Positions 32,584 to 44,324 are shown, numbered from the stretch's first letter. The stretch is 64,000 bases of DNA from Ashinkailepas kermadecensis (GCA_034440615.1 JAOTOM010004956.1:475001-539000), one strand, 5' to 3'. Notes: generated from the sequence alone by a model not told the origin. Translations and numbers: made by a program.

Positions 32584-32755
32584 GAGTGTTGGCGTTGTAC
32601 GTGGACACGGTACAGTCGGCCCGCCGGCAGACATCCCCGTATACGACAGACATGTACCGTACACGAGTGTTGGCGCTGTACATGTATACGGTACAGTCGC
32701 CCAGCTGACAGACGTCCCCGAGTGTTGGCGCTGTACACGGTACAGTCTGCCCGCT
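32584..32755. repeat. Diverged repeats preceding the 30-bp array
   Basis: Three blocks starting GAGTGTTGGCG (32584, 32665, 32721) each include ACGGTACAGTC and GCCCGC, parts of the 30-bp unit to the right. Confidence 0.8.
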
Positions 32756-33232
32756 GTGTGATGTGGCACGTACAGTCGCCCCGCTGTGTGATGTGGCACG
32801 TACAGTCGGCCCGCTGTGTGATGTGGCACGTACAGTCGGCCCGCTGTGTGATGTGGCACGTACAGTCGGCCCGCTGTGTGATGTGGCACGTACAGTCGGC
32901 CCGCTGTGTGATGTGGCACGTACAGTCGGCCCGCTGTGTGATGTGGCACGTACAGTCGCCCCGCTGTGTCATGTGTCACGTACAGTCGGCCCGCTGTGTG
33001 ATGTGGCACATACAGTCGGTCCGCTGTGTCATGTGGCACGTACAGTCGGCCCGCTGTGTGATGTGGCACGTACAGTCGCCCCGCTATGTGATGTGGCACG
33101 TACAGTCGGCCCGCTGTATGATGTGGCACGTACAGTCGGCCCGCTGTGTGATGTGGCACGTACAGTCGCCCCGCTGTGTAATGTGGCACGTACAGTCGGC
33201 CCGCTGTGTTATGTGGCACGTACAGTGCCACA
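32756..33232. repeat. Minisatellite, 30-bp unit, about 16 copies
   Basis: The unit is TGTGATGTGGCACGTACAGT plus CGGCCCGCTG. The period is exactly 30 with scattered substitutions. Frames on both strands are artefacts. Confidence 0.97.
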
Positions 33233-33451
33233 TCGACGCCATCCGACTCGAGCTCCGAAGTTAACGCCGGTCGCGTGCAGGGCATGGCAATCACATCAGA
33301 CGTGCCAGTGGCTTCGGGCGTAATGTTTTGCCGCCGGTGTTCCCACACCAAAAGGAACTCGGTCTGATGACTAAGTGGAATGGACGAGCTCTATTAGCTG
33401 GCGCACACTACTCGGTACTGACGTCAGCCGTTGAGCAGGCGTGGTATCTTG

Positions 33452-34058
33452 CCAGCCGTCACGCCACAGCTGTGTCGTACGTCGCTGACGGTCAACATCC
33501 GACAGCCGTCACGCCACAGCTGTGTCGTACGTCGCTGACGGTCAACATCCGACAGCCGTCACGCCACAGCTGTGTCGTACGTCGCTAACGGTCAACATCC
33601 GACAGCCGTCACGCCACAGCTGTGTCGTACGTCGCTGACGGTCAACATCCGACAGCCGTCACGCCACAGCTGTGTCGTACGTCGCTGACGGTCAACATCC
33701 GACAGCCGTCACGCCACAGCTGTGTCGTACGTCGCTGACGGTCAACATCCGACAGCCGTCACGCCACAGCTGTGTCGTACGTCGCTGACGGTCAACATCC
33801 GACAGCCGTCACGCCACAGCTGTGTCGTACGTCGCTGACTGTCAACATCCGACAGCCGTCACGCCACAGCTGTGTCGTACGTCGCTGACTGTCAACATCC
33901 GACAGCCGTCACGCCACAGCTGTGTCGTACGTCGCTGACGGTCAACATCCGACAGCCGTCACGCCACAGCTGTGTCGTACGTCGCTGACTGTCAACATCC
34001 GACAGCCGTCACGCCACAGCTGTGTCGTACGTCGCTGACGGTCAACATCCGACAGCCG
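33452..34058. repeat. Minisatellite, 50-bp unit, about 12 copies
   Basis: The unit contains CAGCCGTCACGCCACAGCTG and TGTCGTACGTCGCTGACGGT. Copies differ by very few bases (CTGACG/CTGACT, one CTAACG), indicating recent expansion. Confidence 0.97.
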
Positions 34059-34647
34059 TGACCAGACACCAGTGCAGCAGGACTACGCTTTGCGAATGAA
34101 ATGAGCACAGCGCAGTCCAGCCACATGCACCATCAGCACGTTACTGCATGCACTAAAATAAGGAAGTGAGCAGTTCTAAGCTGCTATCCAAGACGTACGA
34201 AGTCCTGTTAATTGGACAAGGGAAGCATACCCTAAGATCCAAACACGCTCGTCTGTCACCCTAGATATATTTAGGGATTTGCCTGTGTTTCTGTGAGTTA
34301 TATGTGCTGATTCACCCAGAGTTGAAACATGTTGATTCGCCCTGGCCTTTAACAGAACATGGATACATAATAATAATTACACCGACCGGCGTTCCAAACC
34401 TATTTCAAAGGTCAGATGTTTTTCATCTGGTTTAAGATCAGTTTCGCATGCTAAATTCAGAAACGCAATCCATTTTTCTCGATCAGGTCAGGTTTTTAAG
34501 ATATACCAGGTTAAAAAAGCATGTATGGCTGAAATGGTATTACTGAACCGATGTTTATGAATGATGTTTTTGTCCTAAATCGTCTCGTGTCAGCCTTCTT
34601 TGCGTCATTTCAGATCCCGATTGTTATTTCAATGAATCGGTAAGTGC
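34059..34647. other. Unannotated intron sequence
   Basis: No array or coding similarity recognised. Confidence 0.5.
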
Positions 34648-36105
34648 AAGAACCACCCTGATAGGTTCTGCCATGTATGTAGAAAGGTGACCCTTTCAAA
34701 CCGTTAAGCGAGAATTACAGATTTTGTGAAGAAGTCATATCACGCTTACTTCGGAGTCAAACTAGCCGACCAAGATAAGCCGTTCGCCACTCATACCTGT
34801 TGCAAAACATGTGTTGAAAACCTACGGGACTGGAGGAACAAAACGAAGAAGAGTATGCCGTTCGGTGTTCCGATGGTGTGAAGGGAAGGTAAAGATCACA
34901 CCACGGACTGTTATTTCTGTATGACGAATCTACAGGGCATCAGTCGCAAGAACAAGCATCATGTTCAATGTCCCGACGTTTCATCAACCATAAGGCCAGT
35001 CTCCAATGACCCAGGTGTTCCTGTTCCTGAACCTGACGTCAACATGGGATCGTCGTCCGACTCGGAGTCTGGAGATGCGACCGGTGCAGACGAGTCTGGT
35101 GCATTCGAGTCAACAGAGGACGACCGACCGGTGCCACAGAGCCACGCTGAGCTCAGCAATCTGATGAGTGACTTGAACTTGTTTAAGGAGTCTTCTCATC
35201 TTCTGGGTTCGCGCCTTTGTGAAAAAGGTCTGCTGGCATCAGAGACAACGTTCTTTTTGGTATCCAAACGACAAGAAAGAGTCCGGAAATACCTCTCATT
35301 TTAAATACTTCTCATCTTCTCTGGTCTACTGCAACAACATCGCCGACCTGACCGAAGCGATGGGCTTGAAGTATGACCCTCCAGAATGGAGACTTTTCAA
35401 TGACTTGTCGAGTAGGAGTCTCAAGGCAGTTCTGAACAACGACAATAAGTTCGGTTCGATCTCTGTCGCACACTCAGTTGAAATGAGAGAAACCAAGTGG
35501 GGCAGACGACCAGCACCATATCCAACGAGAGTGGCCGTCTAGGCAAGGACTACAGCCCGGCTCACACCACGCTCTGTCCCACTCTCTGGTCGAACCGCAC
35601 AAGATTCTACTTCCACTACTACACATCAAACTTGGTCTCATGAAGAACTTCGTGAAGGCGCTGGACAAAGAAAGTGGAGGATTCACTTTTCTGCGACAGA
35701 AGCTTCCACGCGTAAACAGGGAGAAGCTAAAGGCGGAGATATTCGATGGTCCTCAGATAAGAGAGCTCATCAAGGACACTCGCTTTGATGAATCACTGAA
35801 TCCCACTGAACGCTCTGCTGGGCTGACTCTGAAGTCGAGCATCGCGAATTTCCTCGGTAGCCACCGGAGTCCAGAGACGAGAAGGCTGTCGATGAGCTGA
35901 TGGGGAGTTTCCGCCGACAAGGAGCGCGCATGTCAGTGAAAATACACTTCCTCAGATCTCATCTGGACTATTTTCCGGATAATTGTGGAGACTTCGGTGA
36001 GAACCGGGGAGCGCTTTCACAATGACATCTAAGTGATGGAGGAACGCCATCAAGGTCGGTGAGATGTGAACTTTCTGGCCGACTTCTGGCCATTCATCCC
36101 TGTTT
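34648..36105 (+). pseudogene. Decayed copy of an uncharacterised, probably repeat-associated arthropod/invertebrate protein
   Basis: Segments in order are DRFCHVCRKVTL, KKSYHAYFGVKLADQDKPF, CCKTCVENLRDW, KSMPFGVPM, REGKDHTTDCYFC, ELSNLMSDLNLFKESSHLLG, SLVYCNNIADLTEAMGLKYD, EWRLFNDLSSRSLKAVL, QHHIQREWPSR, PHKILLPLLHIKLGLMKNFV, ALDKESGGFTFL, KIHFLRSHLDYFPDN and GERFHNDI. I recall this order from an uncharacterised multi-copy protein in invertebrate genomes, of unknown function. N-terminal Cys/His pairs suggest zinc binding. The copy is dead: in-frame stops at 34705-34707 and 34879-34881 (the second probably a former Trp), frameshifts near 35290, 35500 and 35880, stops near 36030 and 36055, and apparently about 60 residues deleted at about 35490. 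Confidence 0.7.
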
Positions 36106-36139
36106 AGCCAAGTATATTATGTTGTACCCTTCTTGCAAT

Positions 36140-36270
36140 CTGCCTGTAAAGAACCGCCTGGAAACAGCATGTAAACTGCCTGTAACCGCCTGCAAACAGT
36201 CTGTAAACCGCCTGTAGACCGCCTGTAACTGCCCGTAAGCCGCCTGGAACCGCCAATGAACCGCCTCTAA
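36140..36270. repeat. Diverged tandem repeat, about 11-bp unit (ACCGCCTGTAA)
   Basis: Loose copies of ACCGCCTGTAA and ACAGCCTGTAA follow the pseudogene directly. Confidence 0.8.
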
Positions 36271-36477
36271 AGCCCGTACGTAGATACCAGCCGAGTTATG
36301 CTACTAGAATAATGACTCGCTTACCAATATCATAGGAAATAAGCATTTCAAGAAAGTGTTCATGTCGAAAATTTGACCTGATGGAGAAACAAATGAATGC
36401 GAATTTCGGAATCAGCGTAAGAAACCGACCCAAGAACCGCAAACATATACCTGAACTTTAATATCACGCATACTAGT

Positions 36478-36493
36478 GTTATTATTATTATTC

Positions 36494-36534
<41 letters not shown>

Positions 36535-36536
36535 TA
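36478..36536. repeat. (TTA)n microsatellite followed by (TA)n
   Basis: About fifteen TTA units with one CTT interruption, then TATATATATA. The rest of 36271-37500 has no recognised feature. Confidence 0.95.
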
Positions 36537-37524
36537 ACTAGTAATCTTCGTGTTGGTAGCAAACGAGAGGCATGAGCTAGGAGAGGCAACATCCAAACTT
36601 GTGAGGATTTCATAGACATTGTTGACTTTTACTTTGTATCATGTATTTTACAGTTGCATTTCAACTCCAAGGCTTCGTATATGATCCGTATTTTCTGTTT
36701 TATTGAGGAATTTGAATGCTTTGCACCGTCACGGACATACCCCGGCATCTATACCCGTGAACTCATCAGAGGAAATATACCCGGACGCATCACCTCATGC
36801 TGAAGTTCTGGTCATTACTTTGACCTCAGCGTAAATAGTTGTATTCATCTTAGCATATACATACTGCAAAAATAAGCATGTTTGTGCCATTATCCTCGCT
36901 TATGGGCCAGTATCAAACATATCACACGGGTGTTTGTGCCAACTTTTCAGACCAGTAATAACGTCGACTTACCATTTTATGAATACAGGGAAGCATTCGT
37001 AAGGTACGCTGCGACATCAAATTGGCCGGTCTGATCATGCCAGGATAACCCGAGGTTGTCACGAAATCCGTGACGAAATTTACCAACTCCGTGAACTTCA
37101 CGTAAACAAGATGTGCCAACTATGTGAACTTTACACGAGCATTCAAGCAGACACCACTCATTTCAGCTATGTACTCATATTTGAGGTGAAGTTCTAAGAT
37201 CTGTAGTATGGGCACACAGTGGTCACGCCGCCGTCCTGCCCAGCAATACCGCATGATCACCTGATCACATAGCCACCCATTCACTGAGCAGTGATCGGTC
37301 AGCCGGACTGCCACCAACAGGCGGCGGAGGCGGCCAAATATGTCACCGGGGTAGGAAATATCTGCACAATCGATGTATCATCAATATAAACCCACGCAAG
37401 GTGACGTCCTTGAAACTAATCAGCCGACTCTAAACGTCCAAAGCACTTTCGACAAAATGTCCAGGGCTGGGAGTCGTCACTGGAGTTCGGCACGAGGATG
37501 ATTAGGGAATGTCGAGGCAATGGC

Positions 37525-37580
37525 CAGCCTGCTGTGACACGACCCTGTACGCTAGCCTGCTGTGACATGACCCTGTCCGG
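37525..37580. repeat. Direct duplication beside the exon 3 acceptor
   Basis: GCCTGCTGTGACACGACCCT and GCCTGCTGTGACATGACCCT are consecutive copies ending 14 bases before the acceptor AG. The second may hold the branch point. Confidence 0.8.
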
Positions 37581-37593
37581 CCTGCGTTCGCAG

Positions 37594-37735
37594 AATTATC
37601 CACGAGAGCGGCTTCACTGCCGAGGACTTCAAGCAGTATCGACCGGTGGTGTACAGCAACACGATCCAGTCGCTGGTGGCCATCCTGAGAGCCATGCCCA
37701 ACCTCGGCATCCAGTTCGCCAACAACGAGCGGGAG
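37594..37735 (+). CDS. Galphao: G protein alpha subunit, Go class: coding exon 3 (linker 1 and start of helical domain)
   Basis: The exon follows an acceptor ending TTCGCAG and begins with the last base of the Lys54 codon. It encodes [20 protein letters not shown], then [20 protein letters not shown], then FANNERE, and ends at a GTGAGC donor (37736) after 142 bases. That is the conserved Gi/Go exon 3 length, and it takes the spliced product to residue 101. [20 protein letters not shown] is protostome Go wording and clearly differs from Gi ([20 protein letters not shown]). This part carries linker 1 and helix A of the all-helical domain that caps the nucleotide. The acceptor has a weak pyrimidine tract, but the coding match decides the boundary. 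Intron 2 is about 15.4 kb. Exons for residues 102-354 were not found before the window ends. Confidence 0.96.
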
Positions 37736-37871
37736 GTGAGCGGACCGACCCCATCCCCGGCTGAGGCGTTCGACGCGTTGATAGGCAATTGATAGTATCA
37801 ATGGTAAGAGCTAGTGTTTAATGTCACGAGCTGTAATAGCACGGAGTTGGCGATTGGGCGGACTTCCCCGG

Positions 37872-38685
37872 CACAGCGTGTCAGACGCCACATACGGGAC
37901 ACACAGCGTGTCAGACGCCACATACGGGACACACAGCGTGTCAGACGCCACATACGGGACACACAGCGTGTCAGACGCCACATACGGGACACACAGCGTG
38001 TCAGACGCCACATACGGGACACACAGCGTGTCAGACGCCACATACGGGACACACAGCGTGTCAGACGCCACATACGGGACACACAGCGTGTCAGACGCCA
38101 CATACGGGACACACAGCGTGTCAGACGCCACATACGGGACACACAGCGTGTCAGACGCCACATACGGGACACACAGCGTGTCAGACGCCACATACGGGAC
38201 ACACAGCGTGTCAGACGCCACATACGGGACACACAGCGTGTCAGACGCCACATACGGGACACACAGCGTGTCAGACGCCACATACGGGACACACAGCGTG
38301 TCGGACGCCACATACGGGACACACAGCGTGTCAGACGCCACATACGGGACACACAGCGTGTCAGACGCCACATACGGGACACACAGCGTGTCAGACGCCA
38401 CATACGGGACACACAGCGTGTCAGACGCCACATACGGGACACACAGCGTGTCGGACGCCACATACGGGACACACAGCGTGTCAGACGCCACATACGGGAC
38501 ACACAGCGTGTCAGACGCCACATACGGGACACACAGCGTGTCAGACGCCACATACGGGACACACAGCGTGTCGGACGCCACATACGGGACACACAGCGTG
38601 TCAGACGCCACATACGGGACACACAGCGTGTCAGACGCCACATACGGGACACACAGCGTGTCAGACGCCACATACGGGACACAGC
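37872..38685. repeat. Minisatellite, 30-bp unit (A type), about 27 near-perfect copies
   Basis: The unit is ACACAGCGTGTCAGACGCCA plus CATACGGGAC. Apart from three GTCGGACG variants (near 38301, 38451 and 38571) the copies are identical. It begins 137 bases after exon 3. The long frames are artefacts of the period. Confidence 0.98.
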
Positions 38686-39098
38686 GGTCGGACGCCACAT
38701 ACGGGCACACAGCGTGTCAGACGCCACATACGGGCACACAGCGTGTCAGACGCCACATCGGGCACACAGCGTGTGACGCCACATACGGGCACACAGCGTG
38801 TCAGACGCCCATCGGGCACACAGCGTGTCGCGCCACATACGGGCACACAGCGTGTCGGACGCCCATACGGGCACACAGCGTGTCGACGCCACATACGGGA
38901 CACACAGCGTGTCGGCGCCACATACGGGACACAGAGCGTGTCAGACGCCACTACGGGCACACAGCGTGTCGGACGCCACATACGGGACACACGCGTGTCG
39001 ACGCCTACGGGCACACAGCGTGTCAGACGCCACATACGGGACACACAGCGGTCGGACGCCACATCGGGACACAGCGTGTCGGCGCCTACGGGACACAG
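38686..39098. repeat. Indel-ridden middle part of the 30-bp array
   Basis: The same unit is present, but most copies lack one to eight bases at random positions. It is bounded on both sides by flawless units. Confidence 0.95.
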
Positions 39099-39302
39099 CG
39101 TGTCAGACGCCACATACGGGACACACAGCGTGTCAGACGCCACATACGGGACACACAGCGTGTCAGACGCCACATACGGGACACACAGCGTGTCAGACGC
39201 CACATACGGGACACACAGCGTGTCAGACGCCACATACGGGACACACAGCGTGTCAGACGCCACATACGGGACACACAGCGTGTCAGACGCCACATACGGG
39301 AC
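39099..39302. repeat. 30-bp array (A type), second near-perfect block, about 7 copies
   Basis: Returns abruptly to the exact unit of the first block. Confidence 0.97.
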
Positions 39303-40252
39303 ATTAAGAATGCCAGACGTTATGTGTGGGGCACACCGTATGTCAGACGCCACATATGGGACACACCGTATGTCAGACGCCCCATGCGGAACACACCGTA
39401 AGTCAGACGGCCCATGCGGAACACACCGTATGTCAGACGCCCCATGCGGACCACACCGTATGCCAGACGCCACATATGGGACACACCGTATGTCAGACGC
39501 CCCATGCGGAACACACCGTATGTCAGACGCCACATATGGGACACACCGTATGTCAGACGCCCCATGCGGAACACACCGTATGTCAGACGCCACATATGGG
39601 ACACACCGTAAGTCAGACGCCCCATGCGGAACACACCGTATGTCAGACGCCACATATGGGAACACCGTATGTCAGACGCCCCATGCGGACACACCGTATG
39701 TCAGACTTGCCACATATGGGACACACCGTATGTAGACGCCACATATGGGACACACCGTATTCAGACGCCCCATGCGGAACACACCGTATGTCAGACACCA
39801 CATATGGGACACACCGTATGTCAGACGCCCCATGCGGAACACACCGTATGTCAGACGCCACATATGGGACACACCGTAAGTCAGACGCCCCATGCGGAAC
39901 ACACCGTATGTCAGACGCCACATATGGGACACACCGTATGTCAGACGCCCCATGCGGAACACACCGTATGTCAGACGCCACATGCGGAACACACCGTATG
40001 TCAGACGCCACATGCGGAACACACCGTATGTCAGACACCACATATGGGACACACCGTATGTCAGACACCCCATGCGGAACACACCGTATGTCAGACGCCA
40101 CATATGGGACACACCGTATGTCAGACGCCACATATGGGACACACCGTATGTCAGACGCCCCATGCGGAACACACCGTATGCCAGACGCCACATATGGGAC
40201 ACACCGTATGTCAGACACCCCATGCGGAACACACCGTATGTCAGACGCCACT
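39303..40252. repeat. 30-bp array (B and C types) with a 60-bp higher-order unit, about 32 units
   Basis: Two related units, ACACCGTATGTCAGACGCCC followed by CATGCGGAAC, and ACACCGTATGTCAGACGCCA followed by CATATGGGAC, alternate over most of the block. They are about 80% similar to the A unit. Indels cluster at 39660-39775. Confidence 0.96.
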
Positions 40253-40846
40253 ATGAGAGAAGTTGTCTTACACGTCATATGCGAGACACATGCTGTGAGT
40301 CATTATGTACGGAATTACTCCATCAAACATTTGTGCGAGGAGACACATGCCGTGAGACCTTGTGTACGGAATTACTCCTCAAACATCTGTGCGAGGTGTA
40401 CAGTTGTTGGAAAAAATCGAAACTTTTGATTGCAATTTAATATATACGGTACATACTTGGCCTTTTTCGTTGTCATAGCTACATTTCCATAGATACGTCA
40501 CATGCTTTATAGGTGAACAATCATCAATGCGTGGGTGCAAAGGCGGGGCGATATGCCGCTCGGATGGAGAGGAAGTAGTCACTGGTCCCCCGCTCTGACA
40601 GGACTCGTGCGGTCTTCGCTGGTCTCCCGGCCCGTGACAGGACTTGTGTGGTCTTCATTGCCCCCCCCCATCGCGGCTCTCGCAGGACTCTGGCGGCCGT
40701 CACTGCCCCCCTCCACCACCTCTGGCAAGATCCGGGCGGTCGTCACTGCCGTCCCCCCCCCGCCTCCTCCGCCTCTGGCAGGACTGGTGTTTCGAGTGGC
40801 CAGCCGCTCGGGCCTTTACCCGCCATGCGAGTGGTCGGCCACAGCC
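40253..40846. other. Unannotated sequence with short relatives of the array and C runs
   Basis: A 65-base near-duplication built on GAGACACATGCYGTGAG and ACGGAATTACTC lies at 40281-40395. C-rich runs with CAGGACT repeats follow at 40600-40790. Confidence 0.6.
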
Positions 40847-41065
40847 GGCGCCATGAGCCGGACATGCGGCATCAGGGCGGCCGGCGCCATGAGCCGGACA
40901 TGCGGCATCAGGGCGGCCGGCGCCATGAGCCGGACATGCGGCATCAGGGCGGCCGGCGCCATGAGCCGGACATGCGGCATCAGGGCGGCCGGCCCCATGA
41001 GCCGGACATGCGGCATCAGGGCGGCCGGCGCCATGAGCCGGACATGCGGCATCAGAGCGGCCGTG
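40847..41065. repeat. Minisatellite, 36-bp unit, about 6 copies
   Basis: The unit contains GGCGCCATGAGCCGGACATG and CGGCATCAGGGCGGCC. Copies are nearly identical, and the period of 36 keeps frames open on both strands. Confidence 0.96.
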
Positions 41066-41976
41066 TCACAGCAGAGCAAACGCCCGCAACCTCCCCATTC
41101 CAGTGCTGTCGCTGAGCTGGCATTTGGCGTTGGATGGTGCTTCAAGGCGTACGCAACAAGCTTTGTCTAGCACAGAGAACGTCTGCAAAGCCAGTCGGAA
41201 AACAGTCGGATGACACGTATGGCGAGTCAAATGAACGCCAGACTATTCGCTGATCTAATTAGTGGCGGCCTACGTGAGACGGCCGTTTACGTTTCATGCA
41301 ATGGCAAACGTCACACCCAGGGCGGCGAACCCGGGAGCCAGACTGGCGTCGCAGCTCGATGCGAATCCTGTGTGACTTATGCATTGGGGTGTTTCGTTAA
41401 TCATAGTATGCTTAGGATAGATTACATTATATCAGAGCATGCTCGAAAACCCCGGAAAACACCCATCAAACGCGAATTAACTCATGACTACTTGATGCCC
41501 AGGGCCCATTTATAGGTCCAGGGTCGATGGTTGTGCCGTCTATTGGAACATGTCAAACGTCTTGATTGAATCGAAAACTATGCGTTGAAACCGAACACCA
41601 TGTACGCTTTTTTAATCAACAAGACAATCTGCGTTTCTTGGTGCTATTTTGAGCCCAATAGGATAGATAGTTCAACATATATCTCCGACACTAACCGATT
41701 GCCTGGTACATACCTGCTGTGTATGCACATCATTCACGCCTTATGTTACCAGCTACTATTCTGGTGGATAGCCGATCATGAAAACATTCCAGGACTCGCT
41801 ACGCGCCAAGCGCGGACACTCGATTTGTCAGCGACACTAGCGCCACGCACCGGACGAAGCGTAAACTAAGGTGCTAACATGCATACATTTAGAGAAAAAA
41901 AACTATGCAATCCAGGCGTTGTTAAAATAACATGAAGCAGAACCAGTAGTGCCTACCACTACCTTTTATTTCAGGT
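41066..41976. other. Unannotated intron sequence
   Basis: Frames at 41210-41515 and 41585-41869 are not recognised and have no supporting context. Confidence 0.5.
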
Positions 41977-41987
41977 ATGCTTCACCC

Positions 41988-42292
41988 TCATTGACTCGAT
42001 TTCTGGACCGTCATTTTACTGCTGAAGATGACCAGTCCATATTCCATCGGTGAACATCTGATGAGTTTTCTGGCATTTTGTTGCCCTGTTAAAAGCCATG
42101 GCATGGATAATGCAGTTAATCACCTGTCTCACTGATGTAAATTCCACCGCACTGACCCAATTTTTTGGATCGTCACTTTAACGCCGAAGATAAAAACAAC
42201 TATTATCCAAAATTCGGCGGTGAACATCTGACCAGTTTTCTGCCGTTGCATTGCCTTGTTTAAAAAAAAACCATTGCATTGGGCATGCTTCA
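41988..42292. repeat. Imperfect tandem duplication of about 150 bp
   Basis: Two diverged copies share TGGACCGTCATTTTA/TGGATCGTCACTTTA, CGGTGAACATCTGA, AGTTTTCTG and TTGCCYTGTT in the same order. It may be an old interspersed element. The sequence 42293-43511 to its right holds nothing I recognise. Confidence 0.7.
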
Positions 42293-43511
42293 CCATCCCG
42301 CCTCATATTATCAACTAATTATAATCATATACGTCTTGATATTTCCCAAGACCTATGCATTTTTCTTTTCACCCCAATGTCCTCAGCTACATTGGGCTTG
42401 AAGCGTAACTTATCTGACCGTTCCAGATACTACGATGAGTTCAACTGGCTCATTCCTATGTTAGCACAGTCGGCAGAGGTGACAGAATAAGAGGCGAGAA
42501 ATGTATATGTGTATGCATGTATTGTCTTTCGGTACCCATATGATGCCAATTGTGGCCAAGCGTTATAACAGTACAGATCGTATGAAAACACGATGTCGGT
42601 GCGGAGCTCTAAAAGTAATAGTTAATACATGAAAAGTAGGTTCAGACACTGAGCGTGGGTAAAAGTAGCTTGTTGTTTGCGAATGCTTCGCGGTGTCTTG
42701 GCTTTAGCTAAGCTTTGGAACTTCGAATGATAGTAATGTAATAAAGTCAGAATTATTGTCTGAATGATGTTTCGTGTTGAAACATTTGACTCGGGAATAG
42801 TCTAGGGTAAGACAAGGTCGTCAGAGTTAAATTACCTTGTTTGACCTTAGAAAGGTTATTGACCTTTAATAATGACCTCAAAACATCAGGACTGACGGAT
42901 TGTGTCCATTGCATACCCAAACCTCCTATTGGATGCACGTTTACTGCTCTACAACTACCAATACACGCATTTTTGCGTAGGCATGGTTCTGCATGCCTCA
43001 ACGGATTACGTCATAGCTCGGTGACGTGACATGGCCTGTTTCAATTTCCTTTTTCGAGAGACGCGTAACTGATGCATCATCAGGTATGTCAACTTTAAAC
43101 GAACTGCCGAGCGCCGTTTTCTCGTGATCTTGGAAAAGTATACGGAAAATGGTGGGAACTACCGGATATGAGCTCACATTCAGCGGTATCGGACATATTT
43201 GTTTTTTTTAACCGGCCGATTGCGCTCATAGTATCACAAAAGGTAGATGGTGTCTTGCTGATAAAAACGCAAATAGAATGTGCTGTTTCAAGGCATAGTT
43301 TTCGTTGTACTCAATATTTATCATGTCCTGCCAATGGATGGCAGCACTTCCGACCCTCAACCTATGAATGGGCCCGGGCATCAGAAGTTATGAGCTAATT
43401 AGCCAGTGACGGGTGTTTTCCATGGTTTTCGAGCATACTCCGAACGTCGTTAGCTCCGTTATAATTTAACCCATGCTTTATCAGTTTAAAACAAGCCGCA
43501 TTGAAGCAAAC

Positions 43512-43703
43512 TGCAGCTCTGAGGCTCAGTCACCGTAGCTCTGAGGCCCAGCCGCCGTAGCTCTGAGGCTCAGCCGCCGTAGCTCTGAGGAACAGCCGCC
43601 GTAGCTCTGAGGCTAAGCCGCCTTAGCTCTGAGGCCCAGCCGCCTTAGCTCTGAGGCCCAGCCACCGTAGCTCTGAGGAACAGCCGCCTTAGCTCAGCCA
43701 CCG
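43512..43703. repeat. Minisatellite, 20-bp unit (CCGTAGCTCTGAGGCCCAGC), about 9 copies
   Basis: Variants GGCTCAG, GGCCCAG and GGAACAG are mixed. The right neighbour 43704-44240 has an open plus frame (QLISDYLQKPGEAAAV and on) that I could not assign to any family. Confidence 0.94.
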
Positions 43704-44324
43704 GCTGCGTGACAGAGCGGAGAAGTCCATCGTATGACTAGCGGGGAAGACGAAGTCGAGCAGCGACATCGAAGACCGGATGAATAATCACCGCAGAGGA
43801 GTGATCGCAAGAGAGGACCCTTGACCAGCCGAGGACACCTCTGGCCTCTAGAGAGGCATGACAAGCAGCCATAGAAGCAGCCGGGCATCGGATGATGGCG
43901 TGACGGCGCCGTATGGGACCGCTCGTGCGTGGCGGGCAGCGCAGGACTCCCGCCCTGTTTGTCGTATCCCTGCTGCCACGAGCAGGAATAATTTCCGGGG
44001 AGCCCCAGCTCATCTCCGACTACCTGCAGAAGCCCGGCGAGGCTGCGGCTGTTGCCAACATGAGGCGATACGCGCCACACATCTCGGTGTACTGCGTGAT
44101 AAGACCGCCAGCACCGTGGTCACCAGATCGCTGGCCGCCATTGTACCCGACGATAGTTACTGCGTGCAGCTCACCTGTGTGGCAGCGCCGCTGACCCGCT
44201 GTCTGTGGTGAGGGTTTGTTCACTTCGCGGTGGTCTCAACATTGCAGTAACCACCATCCCGTTACGCCACCACCACCATCCTTCTCGCTACCACCGCCCT
44301 TATCCCCAACACCATGGTGTTGGG

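Noticed and set aside
33434..34058. CRISPR array (regular 50-bp repeats)
   Set aside because: There are no unique spacers, because the whole 50-base unit repeats. The context is eukaryotic intron and no cas genes are present.
37798..40440. Open frames of up to 526 residues (THSVSDATYG, RCVSRMWRLT, ASDIRCVPYV)
   Set aside because: The 30-bp array has a period divisible by three and no stops on either strand, so long frames appear without selection.
43858..44211. Possible Go exon 4 or other host exon (QLISDYLQKPGEAAAVANMR)
   Set aside because: It does not match the Go peptide expected after residue 101 or any family I recognise, and the overlapping frames show no clear splice signals.
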